Shown here in pieces: positions 10,269 through 17,766 of a stretch of DNA of 64,000 nucleotides; positions within the stretch are counted from its first letter, which is position 1; the number at the start of each line of letters is the position of its first letter. Both the position numbers and the translations under genes were made by a program. Origin of the DNA: Flavobacteriales bacterium 33_180_T64 (lineage in GTDB: Bacteria > Bacteroidota > Bacteroidia > Flavobacteriales > Flavobacteriaceae); the NCBI GenBank assembly GCA_002162685.1, contig MAAQ01000020.1:1-64000 (forward strand), written 5' to 3'. The notes under the pieces were generated by a model that saw only the letters and a program-made list of their open reading frames with translations, did not search any database and was not told where the DNA came from.

Positions 10269-11475
10269 ATTTACCTACATTTTTTTCTTTTTTTTAGTAC
10301 TGAATAGTTTTTCGGTAGAAGCTCAAAGTGTTAAACAAAAAGCACTTGAAGCTAAACGTGTTAAATTTCAGAAGGAATTAAAACAATTAAACGCGTTGTT
10401 GTTTTCTAACAAGAAAGAAGAGAAATCAGTAATTTCTTTAGTAGAAGATTTAAACTATAAAATAAGTGTAAGACAAAATTTGATTAAAGTCACAAATGAT
10501 CAAGCTAATTTGTTGACGCGAGAAATTAACGCTAACCAAAATGAAATTTCGAGTTTAAGAAATCAATTAACGACACTTAAAAAAGACTATTCAGAAATGG
10601 TAGTGAAGTCGTATAAAAGTAAATCAGAACAAAGCAGAGTAATGTTTTTGTTATCTTCGGAAGATTTTAAACAGGCATACAAGAGGCTTCAGTACATCAA
10701 GCAATATACAGACTATCAAAAAGCTCAAGGCGATTTAATTAAGGGTAAAACACAAAAACTGCAAGAATTAAATACTGATTTGTTACGTCAGAAAAAAGAC
10801 AAAAATCAATTAGTAGCAGAAAATAGACAAGCAAAAAAAGAGTTAGAAAAAGAACGAAAAGAACAAGAAGTATTGATGGCTTCTATTAGAAAAAGCATGA
10901 GTTCTTATACTTCAAAAATTAAAAGGAAGCAGCAAGAAATTGATGCTATCGATAGAGAAATTAACCGATTAATTAAAGAAGCGATTGCAGCATCTAACAA
11001 AAAGGCAGGTAAATCTTCATTATCAAAAGGGTTTGCATTAACACCAGAAGCAAAACTTCTCGCTAAGAATTTTGTATCTAATAAAGGGAAATTACCTTGG
11101 CCTGTAGAGAAAGGCGTTGTTAAAGTACGCTATGGTACCCAACCCTCTCCAATAGATCCAACAGTTAAAATGAAAAGTAATGGCGTTAGAATTGCTACTG
11201 AAAAAAAAGCGAAAGTAAGAGCTGTGTTTCAAGGAGAGGTTCTAGCCGTAGCAGGTCAAAAATATCAAAATCCAACCGTGTTAATTCAGCATGGTAATTA
11301 TATTACAGCCTATAGAAATTTATCAAAGGTTTACGTAAAAAAAGGAGATAAAATTTCAGCAAAGCAAGTTATAGGCGAAGTATTTACAAATAACGAAGGT
11401 GAAACAATGTTAGGTTTTGGGGTTTTTAAAGATTCCAAACCTGAAAATCCTGCATCGTGGATTTACAAAATGTGA
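10258..11475 (+). CDS. EnvC-like murein hydrolase activator (degenerate LytM/M23 domain)
   Basis: Signal peptide about 1-22. A long Lys/Glu/Gln-rich coiled coil follows (about 25-240), with a C-terminal M23/LytM domain (about 285-405). The metal ligands of active M23 peptidases are missing. The HxGxD-type motif reads SNGVRI, and the HxH motif reads HGNYITAYRNL (His345 kept, second His replaced by Arg353-Asn354). Such domains activate amidases rather than cut murein, as EnvC does. Its last codons are duplicated just downstream. Confidence 0.93.
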   Translation: MRTKFTYIFFFFLVLNSFSVEAQSVKQKALEAKRVKFQKELKQLNALLFSNKKEEKSVISLVEDLNYKISVRQNLIKVTNDQANLLTREINANQNEISSLRNQLTTLKKDYSEMVVKSYKSKSEQSRVMFLLSSEDFKQAYKRLQYIKQYTDYQKAQGDLIKGKTQKLQELNTDLLRQKKDKNQLVAENRQAKKELEKERKEQEVLMASIRKSMSSYTSKIKRKQQEIDAIDREINRLIKEAIAASNKKAGKSSLSKGFALTPEAKLLAKNFVSNKGKLPWPVEKGVVKVRYGTQPSPIDPTVKMKSNGVRIATEKKAKVRAVFQGEVLAVAGQKYQNPTVLIQHGNYITAYRNLSKVYVKKGDKISAKQVIGEVFTNNEGETMLGFGVFKDSKPENPASWIYKM

Positions 11476-11519
11476 TAGCATTTTGAAACACAACCAGTGG
11501 ATTTACAAAATGTGATAGC
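11457..11519. repeat. 23-bp direct repeat at the 3' end of the EnvC-like gene
   Basis: Bases 11457-11479 recur perfectly at 11497-11519, 40 bases apart. The first copy contains the final W-I-Y-K-M-stop codons of the EnvC-like gene. The second lies in the intergenic spacer 3 bases from the stop of the broken lipoprotein gene. It looks like a short local duplication. Confidence 0.85.
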
Positions 11520-11522
11520 GTT

Positions 11523-11735
11523 CTAAACTCTCACAACGATATACCCTTTTTTAGTTTTCTTATAGTGCTTACCGTTCCAAAAATAATAACGTTTTCCTTT
11601 TACCTTCACAATTTTATAGTGCTTAGGCGCTGTTTTAATACTTATTACAGTAGTAGGTTTCATGACTACACGAGTAGCACAAGAACTTACAGTTAATAAA
11701 AATATAGCTCAAAGGATAAATATTAAAGGCCTCAT
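11523..11735 (-). pseudogene. Small lipoprotein gene interrupted by one in-frame TGA
   Basis: On the minus strand an ATG at 11735 opens a 70-codon frame that ends with TAG at 11523-11525, with a single TGA at codon 9 (11709-11711). Without that stop the product has an N-terminal hydrophobic stretch, a lipobox ending TVSSC (Cys19), and a basic, Tyr-rich tail (KHYKIVKVKGKRYYFWNGKH, then YKKTKKGYIVVRV). This layout is typical of small Bacteroidota lipoproteins. TTA to TGA at codon 9 would explain the break by one base change and would restore a Leu inside the signal. A sequencing error is possible. Confidence 0.65.
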
Positions 11736-11813
11736 AGTTTTAGATTTGATTCTACTATAAGACCTTATAAGAAATAAAAGGTTTAAACTTCTGTTGTATT
11801 CTGATTAGTAAAC

Positions 11814-12491
11814 TTAATTTATAATCAGTTTTTTGATGTTTTTTTTATTATTAGAAATGAACTCAACAAAATAGATTCCAGATGTTAATTCAGATAATAG
11901 TACTGTTTTATTTTGAGCATTAATATTGTCGTTATTAGCAACTAAACTCCCCAGTGAGTCATAGATGTTTAAAGTCATAGTTTCTTTAAAATTTCCTGAG
12001 ATATTAATGCTTTGAGCTGCCGGGTTAGGATAAAAACTAAAAGTATCAATAACACGTTCTTCAATACTTAAGGCACTACAATCTGAACCTTGAGTTGTTC
12101 CTAATATTGCATTTCCCCAAAACGCATTAAACAGTTTGCATTGTATAATTACATAAGTGAAATCATCAATATTAATATCAGAAGGAATAACATATGAGCT
12201 AGAACCTGTAACCGAGTTCAAGACTCCTAAATCTATTGTTTCTGGAGGATTCCCTGATGCTGTAGATATTTGAGATGTATTTGCTAAGTATACATGTAGA
12301 TCAGGACCATTCATTGTTAAAAAATCGGAGGCAATTTCTAGCATTTTATCACCTTCAGAAGTGAAAATTAGCGATACTGTTCCCGATACTTCATAGTCTC
12401 CATCTTGAAATGAAGCGCTTCTTGCGCATTGTGCTTTAGTGTTTAAATTAAAGCCAATAATAAATAATAATAAGAGTAGTTTTGCTTTCAT
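11814..12491 (-). CDS. DM13-domain protein secreted by T9SS
   Basis: The start is taken at the ATG giving MKAKLLLLLF, because a longer frame needs a TTG and spoils the signal peptide. After the signal (ending TKAQ) comes a DM13-like domain (about 20-135) with DYEVSGTVSLIFTSEGDKML, DLHVYLA and the Cys-bearing CKLFNAFWGNAIL. A type A T9SS sorting domain follows (about 150-225: FYPNPA, GSLVANN, LTSGIYFVEF). DM13 domains are proposed redox modules; the substrate is unknown. It is a cell-surface or secreted protein. Confidence 0.87.
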   Translation of the reverse strand: MKAKLLLLLFIIGFNLNTKAQCARSASFQDGDYEVSGTVSLIFTSEGDKMLEIASDFLTMNGPDLHVYLANTSQISTASGNPPETIDLGVLNSVTGSSSYVIPSDINIDDFTYVIIQCKLFNAFWGNAILGTTQGSDCSALSIEERVIDTFSFYPNPAAQSINISGNFKETMTLNIYDSLGSLVANNDNINAQNKTVLLSELTSGIYFVEFISNNKKNIKKLIIN

Positions 12492-12580
12492 AAATTCTGA
12501 ATTTTTATTAAAAATCAAAATTATGAATAGCGATCAATATTAAATGTTAGTTATCTAACATTACAAAACAATGAAATAGG

Positions 12581-13096
12581 TTAGTTTGTAAATAAAGCTT
12601 TTAGCTCTGTGGCGTCTTCTGGTTTCATTTTACCAGCAACGACTAAGCTTAGTTGTTTACGACGCAATGCGGCTTCATAACGTTGCTTTTCAAGCTTCGT
12701 TTCAGCAATTAATGGAGGCACTTTTACTGGACGACCTGTTTCATCAACAGCTACAAAGGTGTAAATCGCTTCGTTTGCTTTAATACATTCACCAGATTCT
12801 CTGTCTTCAATCCAAACATCCAAATACACTTCCATAGAGCTTGTAAAAGCACGAGACACTTTAGCTTCTACTGTCACAACACTTCCTAAAGGAATAGATC
12901 TGTTAAATGCTACATGATTTACAGAGGCAGTAACCACAATACGCCTACTATGACGACGCGCAGCAATACTTGCCGCACGATCCATACGAGCTAAGAGTTC
13001 TCCTCCAAAAAGGTTATTTAACGGATTGGTTTCACTTGGCAGCACCAAATCGGTCATGATTGTTTTAGACTGAAAAGCAGTTTTTGCATTCATCAA
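12581..13096 (-). CDS. Hotdog-fold acyl-CoA thioesterase
   Basis: The 171-residue protein resembles YciA/BFIT-type cytosolic acyl-CoA hydrolases. It has the helix LPSETNPLNNLFGGELLARMD (the Asn/Gly-containing CoA-binding segment) and the strands VTASVNHVAFNRSIPLGSVVTVEAKV and SMEVYLDVWIED. It hydrolyses acyl-CoA to free acid and CoA; chain-length preference cannot be read. A TACCTTTG -7 element lies 21 bases upstream. Confidence 0.93.
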   Translation of the reverse strand: MMNAKTAFQSKTIMTDLVLPSETNPLNNLFGGELLARMDRAASIAARRHSRRIVVTASVNHVAFNRSIPLGSVVTVEAKVSRAFTSSMEVYLDVWIEDRESGECIKANEAIYTFVAVDETGRPVKVPPLIAETKLEKQRYEAALRRKQLSLVVAGKMKPEDATELKALFTN

Positions 13097-13116
13097 AAGA
13101 TGGATTTAATTTCAAG

Positions 13117-13124
13117 CAAAGGTA
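13117..13124 (-). promoter_or_regulatory. Bacteroidota -7 element of the thioesterase gene
   Basis: On the minus strand TACCTTTG matches the Bacteroidota TAnnTTTG -7 consensus and would give a leader of about 15 nt. No clear -33 TTG was found at the right distance. Confidence 0.55.
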
Positions 13125-13184
13125 AGCCGATTTTAAATCTTAATTAAACGATTTAAGAAATTATAAAGAATAAAATAGCGCCTA

Positions 13185-14123
13185 CTAGTCTAAAGTTTTA
13201 ACTAATAACCAAGCATCACGATTATGAGTTCGTTTAATTGTTCTTAGTGCATTCAAAGCCTCTATTCTATCTGTATGACTAGAATAGACAACTTCATGAA
13301 GGCCATAGCGATTAACACCTATTTTACGAGCCTTAAAACCATGGTCTCTAAGTTGCTGTACTTTTTTATCAGAGTTAGCTTCTATGCGAAAAGCTCCAGC
13401 AACAATATGGTAGGTTCCAGATAATTTCTCAACTCTAAGTGTTACAGCTGGTAATGGATTCTCAATTATAAATGTAGCCTCCTGTACTTTAACATCTAAT
13501 TGCTGATTAGCTTCTTCTTGCGCCAATTGATTATGATCTTCAATTTTATTTGTGTAATAATTAGAAGCAGTAAAACCACCAATAGTTAATGCAATTAATG
13601 CAATGGCTGCATATTTAAGAAAGGGTCTGTTTTTACGTCTTTCAGGAGTAATTGTTAAAGGAATTACCTCTTCAATAGCTTCAACTGTTTCCTTGTAGAC
13701 TTCACGAGAAACGTTTGAAGATGTAAATTGAGATAATCCAAAAGCATCTGTTAAATAGTTAATATGGTTGGAAGGCTCAAAATTAATTTTGCCTTCAGTA
13801 TTTAAAATTAAATCCCCAATATTGTGTAATGCAATTGTTTCCCCTTCAGTTAAATAAGATTTAATTGCTTTAACCTGCTTAGCTACTTTTTCTACAGCAA
13901 CTTCATAAGGCACCTTTTCAATTTCTGCTATATAATTAGCTAAAAGGCCATCATTATTTTGCAACTGCTCATTAAAAGACAACGCTTTTTTTGGTGGATA
14001 AAAAGAATGTGTTGTTTCATGTATTTTCGCTGAAACACGGTGTGTTAAAAAAGCACCAAATTGAGGTACAATTACACAATCGTATCTATATAGTAAATCG
14101 CTGATGTAAATTTCTAATTGCAT
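13185..14123 (-). CDS. HU-CCDC81 and SPOR domain membrane protein
   Basis: The start is set at the ATG giving MQLEIYISDLLYRYDCV; the longer frame has no support. Residues about 1-140 form the Bacteroidota HU-like domain pair (IVPQFGAFLTHR, then KAIKSYLTEGETIALHNIG). One membrane helix follows (about 172-192, FLKYAAIALIALTIGGFTAS), then a periplasmic linker and a C-terminal SPOR domain (about 238-312, GTYHIVAGAFRIEANSDKK) that binds denuded septal peptidoglycan. It is therefore a likely division-site protein. A -7 element ends 5 bases before the ATG, so the mRNA is probably leaderless. Confidence 0.88.
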   Translation of the reverse strand: MQLEIYISDLLYRYDCVIVPQFGAFLTHRVSAKIHETTHSFYPPKKALSFNEQLQNNDGLLANYIAEIEKVPYEVAVEKVAKQVKAIKSYLTEGETIALHNIGDLILNTEGKINFEPSNHINYLTDAFGLSQFTSSNVSREVYKETVEAIEEVIPLTITPERRKNRPFLKYAAIALIALTIGGFTASNYYTNKIEDHNQLAQEEANQQLDVKVQEATFIIENPLPAVTLRVEKLSGTYHIVAGAFRIEANSDKKVQQLRDHGFKARKIGVNRYGLHEVVYSSHTDRIEALNALRTIKRTHNRDAWLLVKTLD

Positions 14124-14128
14124 AAAAA

Positions 14129-14136
14129 CAAAGTTA
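14129..14136 (-). promoter_or_regulatory. -7 element next to the HU-SPOR start codon
   Basis: On the minus strand TAACTTTG fits TAnnTTTG and is separated from the ATG by only 5 bases. This places the transcription start at or next to the start codon. Confidence 0.5.
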
Positions 14137-14225
14137 GAAATTTTTAAATGCGAATAAAACATCTACAGAAGTATTTATTAACAAGCTAAATTTTTGTTAC
14201 TTACGTGTAGAAAATATACTACGAA

Positions 14226-15329
14226 ATGATAAATCAAGATTTAATATATGCTTTAGCCTTACAACATGTGCCTAAAATAGGTGATGTTACAGCAAAAAAA
14301 TTAATTAACCATTGTGGCTCTGCCGAAGCTGTTTTAAAAGAAAAACGATCAAACCTCCTTAAAATAGATGGTATTGGAGCGACAACGATCAGCTCTCTTT
14401 TTTCTCCAAAGCACATCAAAGCTGCTGAAGGGGAACTTAAGTTTATTAGAGATAATGCTATTTCTTGTTTGTATTTTACGGATGTTGATTATCCTGAAAA
14501 ATTAAAGCATTGTATTGATAGTCCGATTTTGTTATTTCAAGTTGGAAATATTAACTTAAAGCAAAAACATATTATTAGTATTGTTGGAACTAGAAAAATC
14601 ACGACATATGGTGTTGCCTTTTGCGAAAAATTATTAGAAGAATTAGCATTTTTTGAGCCTGTAATTGTATCAGGTTTTGCTTATGGAACTGATATAACTG
14701 CTCATAAGTTTGCTATGAAAAATCAGTTGCAAACTATAGGCTGTTTAGCTCATGGATTAAATCAGTTTTACCCGAAGAGTCATAAAAAGTATGTGAAAGA
14801 GGTCGAAGATAATGGTGGATTTCTAACAGATTTTTGGAGTTCTGATACATTTGATAGGAATAATTTTTTAAAGCGTAACCGAATTATTGCTGGTATGAGT
14901 GAAGCTACAATTGTTATAGAATCTGCTGAAAAAGGTGGAAGCCTCGTTACTGCAGATATTGCAAACTCTTATAATCGTGATGTATTTGCAGTTCCTGGTC
15001 GCGTAACAGATAGTCAAAGCGTAGGTTGTAATAATTTAATTAAAACACAGCAGGCACATGTCTTGTCTAATCCTTTAGATATTGCTTATATGCTAAATTG
15101 GCAATTAGAGCCTACTAAGATACCTGCAATTCAAAAACAGTTGTTTGTAGAATTATCTCAAGAAGAAAAAGTTATTTATAATTTCCTAAAAGAGAATGAT
15201 AAACAAGTATTAGATGTCATTGCATTACAGTGCGACATGCCCATATTTAAAGTTGCAGGAATGCTGTTAACTATGGAATTAAAAGGCATCATAAGACCAC
15301 TTCCTGGGAAGTTGTTTGAACTTATATAA
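14226..15329 (+). CDS. dprA: DNA-processing protein A
   Basis: DprA loads RecA on incoming single-stranded DNA during natural transformation. The 367-residue protein has an N-terminal helix-hairpin-helix region (about 1-65). The Rossmann core follows with SGFAYGTDITAH (about 157-168) and KGGSLVTADIANSYNRDVFAVPG (about 238-260), and then a C-terminal winged-helix domain (about 300-367). All parts are present, so it should be active. Its 3' end overlaps the convergent neighbour by 8 bases. Confidence 0.97.
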   Translation: MINQDLIYALALQHVPKIGDVTAKKLINHCGSAEAVLKEKRSNLLKIDGIGATTISSLFSPKHIKAAEGELKFIRDNAISCLYFTDVDYPEKLKHCIDSPILLFQVGNINLKQKHIISIVGTRKITTYGVAFCEKLLEELAFFEPVIVSGFAYGTDITAHKFAMKNQLQTIGCLAHGLNQFYPKSHKKYVKEVEDNGGFLTDFWSSDTFDRNNFLKRNRIIAGMSEATIVIESAEKGGSLVTADIANSYNRDVFAVPGRVTDSQSVGCNNLIKTQQAHVLSNPLDIAYMLNWQLEPTKIPAIQKQLFVELSQEEKVIYNFLKENDKQVLDVIALQCDMPIFKVAGMLLTMELKGIIRPLPGKLFELI

Positions 15330-15840
15330 ACCAAGGTTGTACTACTAGAAGTAGTAAAATGAAACCGTAAATAATATCTAGCCAAAGAAAATGCAAAAGC
15401 CTTGCTATAAATATAATAATAACTAAAGGGAGGCCCACTAAAGCAAGATAGTTTTTGTTTTTTACTTCTAAGATGCTTTGCTTCCACAGAATACTACCAT
15501 TTTTGCTAGTAGGAAAAGCATGTGCTGCTATTGAAATTCCCAACCAGTTAAAGAATAGTCTAACTAAACCATCATGATCGTCAAGAGTATAGCCCAAACC
15601 AAATATTAGAATAGCGATTAGTGTTGAAATAAAAAATGGTCCTATTGAAATTAAAAAAACTTTTAAATAGCTTTCAGGGATATCATGAATGACGTAGCCA
15701 GCAGGATCTTCAAATTGTAAGTATTTGACTTCGTGAACATTAATATCTAATAAATTACAAACCATTTTGTTTGCAATTTGATCAAAAATGATTCCAGGAA
15801 ACGTAAGAATTTGTATTAAAAATCCAACGATTACACCCAT
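15322..15840 (-). CDS. Membrane protein, M50/DUF3267-like fold without the HExxH motif
   Basis: The 172-residue protein has about four hydrophobic helices. The segment FPGIIFDQIANKMVCNLL followed by FEDPAGYVIHDIP, then ISIGPFF, has the layout I recall for small membrane metalloproteases related to DUF3267, where the first part reads FPGxxxHExxH. Here the catalytic HExxH is replaced by FDQIAN (about 18-23), so proteolysis is not expected. The family link is from memory and moderate. It is convergent with dprA and 23 bases from trpS. Confidence 0.6.
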   Translation of the reverse strand: MGVIVGFLIQILTFPGIIFDQIANKMVCNLLDINVHEVKYLQFEDPAGYVIHDIPESYLKVFLISIGPFFISTLIAILIFGLGYTLDDHDGLVRLFFNWLGISIAAHAFPTSKNGSILWKQSILEVKNKNYLALVGLPLVIIIFIARLLHFLWLDIIYGFILLLLVVQPWFI

Positions 15841-15863
15841 GTTTTAATGGTTTTTAAATAAAA

Positions 15864-16832
15864 TTAATAGCCAACTTTTTCACGCACACGATTTAATACT
15901 TCATCTGCAACAAGCCTAGCTTTTTTTGCTCCAATAGCTAATGCAGCATCTACTTCATTGAGGTTATCCATAAAGTGATTATAGCGTTCTCGTTGTATAG
16001 AAAATTTATCAAGTATCAATTCAAATAAAGCTTGTTTGGCATGACCATAACCATAACCACCTTTTTTGTAATTAGATTTCATGGTCGCTATGTCATCTTC
16101 TGAAGCTAATAATTTATAAAGAGAAAAGCAGTTACAGGTTTTCCATTCTTTTGGAGCTTCTAAAGGAGTACTATCGGTTTCAATAGACATAATTTGCTTA
16201 CGTAATTTCTTTTCAGGTAAGAAAATATCAATAATATTTCCTTTACTCTTGCTCATTTTTGCGCCATCAGTTCCAGGAATAAGCATAGTAGACTCTTGTA
16301 CTTTACCTTCTGGCAATACAAAAGTCTCCCCCATTTTAGAATGAAAGCGAGAGGCCACGTCGCGTGTCATTTCAATATGTTGCAATTGATCTTTCCCTAC
16401 AGGAATGATTTCGGCATCATACAATAAAATATCTGCAGCCATAAGCATAGGATAAATAAACAATCCTGCATTAACATCTTCTAAACGATCGGCTTTATCC
16501 TTAAAGCTATGTGCTAATGTTAAACGTTGATAAGGAAAAAAGCAACTTAAATACCAGGATAATTCTGTTACTTGAGGAATATCACTTTGTCTGTAAAATA
16601 CAGTTTTATTGATGTCTAATCCAAAGGCTAACCATGCAGCAGCAGTAGAGTAGGTGTTTTGACGAAGTGTTTTCGCTTCTTTAATTTGCGTTAATGAATG
16701 CATATCTGCAATAAATAAATACGAATCGTTCTTATCATCGTTAGACATCTTTATTGCTGGTAAAATTGCACCTAGAATATTGCCTAGATGAGGTGTTCCT
16801 GTACTTTGTATTCCTGTGAGTATTCTTGCCAT
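15864..16832 (-). CDS. trpS: Tryptophanyl-tRNA synthetase
   Basis: This class I synthetase charges tRNA-Trp. The 322-residue protein has the HIGH-type motif PHLGN (14-18) and KMSKS (192-196), with normal length for the bacterial form. It is encoded alone on the minus strand, divergent from plsC. A promoter with a TTTTG -33 and TACCTTTG -7 lies about 60-90 bases upstream. Confidence 0.98.
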   Translation of the reverse strand: MARILTGIQSTGTPHLGNILGAILPAIKMSNDDKNDSYLFIADMHSLTQIKEAKTLRQNTYSTAAAWLAFGLDINKTVFYRQSDIPQVTELSWYLSCFFPYQRLTLAHSFKDKADRLEDVNAGLFIYPMLMAADILLYDAEIIPVGKDQLQHIEMTRDVASRFHSKMGETFVLPEGKVQESTMLIPGTDGAKMSKSKGNIIDIFLPEKKLRKQIMSIETDSTPLEAPKEWKTCNCFSLYKLLASEDDIATMKSNYKKGGYGYGHAKQALFELILDKFSIQRERYNHFMDNLNEVDAALAIGAKKARLVADEVLNRVREKVGY

Positions 16833-16889
16833 GTTTACTTTCCGCGTAACTGGAAACTTTTTTATTAATAGTTTAGCTTATATCGTCAG

Positions 16890-16922
16890 CAAAGGTATTT
16901 TTTTTAATTAAATAGCTCAAAA
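16890..16922 (-). promoter_or_regulatory. Promoter of trpS
   Basis: Read on the minus strand, TTTTG (16922-16918) is followed after 20 bases by TACCTTTG (16897-16890), a good match to the Bacteroidota TTTG / TAnnTTTG consensus. Confidence 0.6.
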
Positions 16923-16930
16923 CAATTATG

Positions 16931-16938
16931 TACTTTTG
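16931..16938 (+). promoter_or_regulatory. -7 element immediately before plsC
   Basis: TACTTTTG fits TAnnTTTG and ends 6 bases before the plsC ATG at 16945, which suggests a leaderless or near-leaderless transcript. It also argues against the in-frame TTG at 16936 as a start, since that codon lies inside the element. Confidence 0.5.
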
Positions 16939-16944
16939 GCGTAT

Positions 16945-17682
16945 ATGAAGATATTTAAGTGCATTTTTTGGGTTTTATACCGTATTTGGTTCTATGTTTT
17001 AGTGGCATTACCAATATTAGTGTTGTTTCCTCTTTTAGTGCTTTCTATTTTAAAAGAGTCTTGGTATCCTTTCTTTTTTAAATTGGCTCGTTTTTGGGCA
17101 CGTTTTATATTGTTTGGTATGGGATTCAATGTAAAAATTGAAAGAGAACAACTGCCAGAAGCTCAAAAGAGTTATATGTTTATAGCAAATCATACGTCTA
17201 TGGCCGATATTATGCTGATGCTAGTAACGGTTAAGAATCCATTTGTATTTGTAGGGAAAAAAGAGTTGGCTAAAATTCCGCTATTTGGCTTTTTTTATAA
17301 ACGTACTAGTATTTTGGTGGATAGAAGTAGTGTTAAAAGTAGACAGGCTGTGTTTTTAAGAGCGCAGCGCAGACTTCAACAAGGTATGAGTATTTGTATT
17401 TTTCCTGAAGGCGGTGTTCCACATGAAAATGTTGCGCTAGATGTCTTTAAAAATGGCGCATTCAGAATGGCAATTAATCATCACATACCAATTGTTCCAA
17501 TAACTTTTGGAGACAATAAAAAACGGTTTTCATATATTTTTTTTAGCGGAAGCCCAGGGAGAATGAGAGCTAAAATTCACAAATTTATTACTACAGAAGG
17601 CTTAACTATCGAAGATACAAAACGGGTAAATTTAGAGGCACGTGAGTTACTATTAAATCAACTAAATAGTTATAATAGTTAA
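16945..17682 (+). CDS. plsC: 1-acyl-sn-glycerol-3-phosphate acyltransferase
   Basis: PlsC acylates lysophosphatidate to phosphatidate at the inner membrane. The start is the ATG giving MKIFKCIFWVLYR. The 245-residue protein has an N-terminal hydrophobic hairpin (about 10-36), the catalytic NHTSMAD (His83 and Asp88, HX4D) and the substrate motif FPEGG (153-157). Divergent from trpS; a bidirectional terminator follows. Confidence 0.94.
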   Translation: MKIFKCIFWVLYRIWFYVLVALPILVLFPLLVLSILKESWYPFFFKLARFWARFILFGMGFNVKIEREQLPEAQKSYMFIANHTSMADIMLMLVTVKNPFVFVGKKELAKIPLFGFFYKRTSILVDRSSVKSRQAVFLRAQRRLQQGMSICIFPEGGVPHENVALDVFKNGAFRMAINHHIPIVPITFGDNKKRFSYIFFSGSPGRMRAKIHKFITTEGLTIEDTKRVNLEARELLLNQLNSYNS

Positions 17683-17687
17683 ACAAA

Positions 17688-17719
17688 AAAGCTGCTCTTG
17701 GCACAGAGCAGCTTTTATT
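17688..17719. terminator. Bidirectional terminator between plsC and the anti-sigma gene
   Basis: The 11-bp stem AAAGCTGCTCT / AGAGCAGCTTT has a 6-base loop. T-rich flanks on both strands serve the convergent plsC (plus) and anti-sigma/OMP (minus) genes. Confidence 0.85.
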
Positions 17720-17766
17720 CATCATTGCATATGAGTTTGCAATAACTATCTAACCAACTAAAAAAC

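Noticed and set aside
16936-16944. TTG start that would add three residues to PlsC
   Set aside because: The TTG is part of the TACTTTTG -7 element, and the ATG at 16945 fits the family start better.
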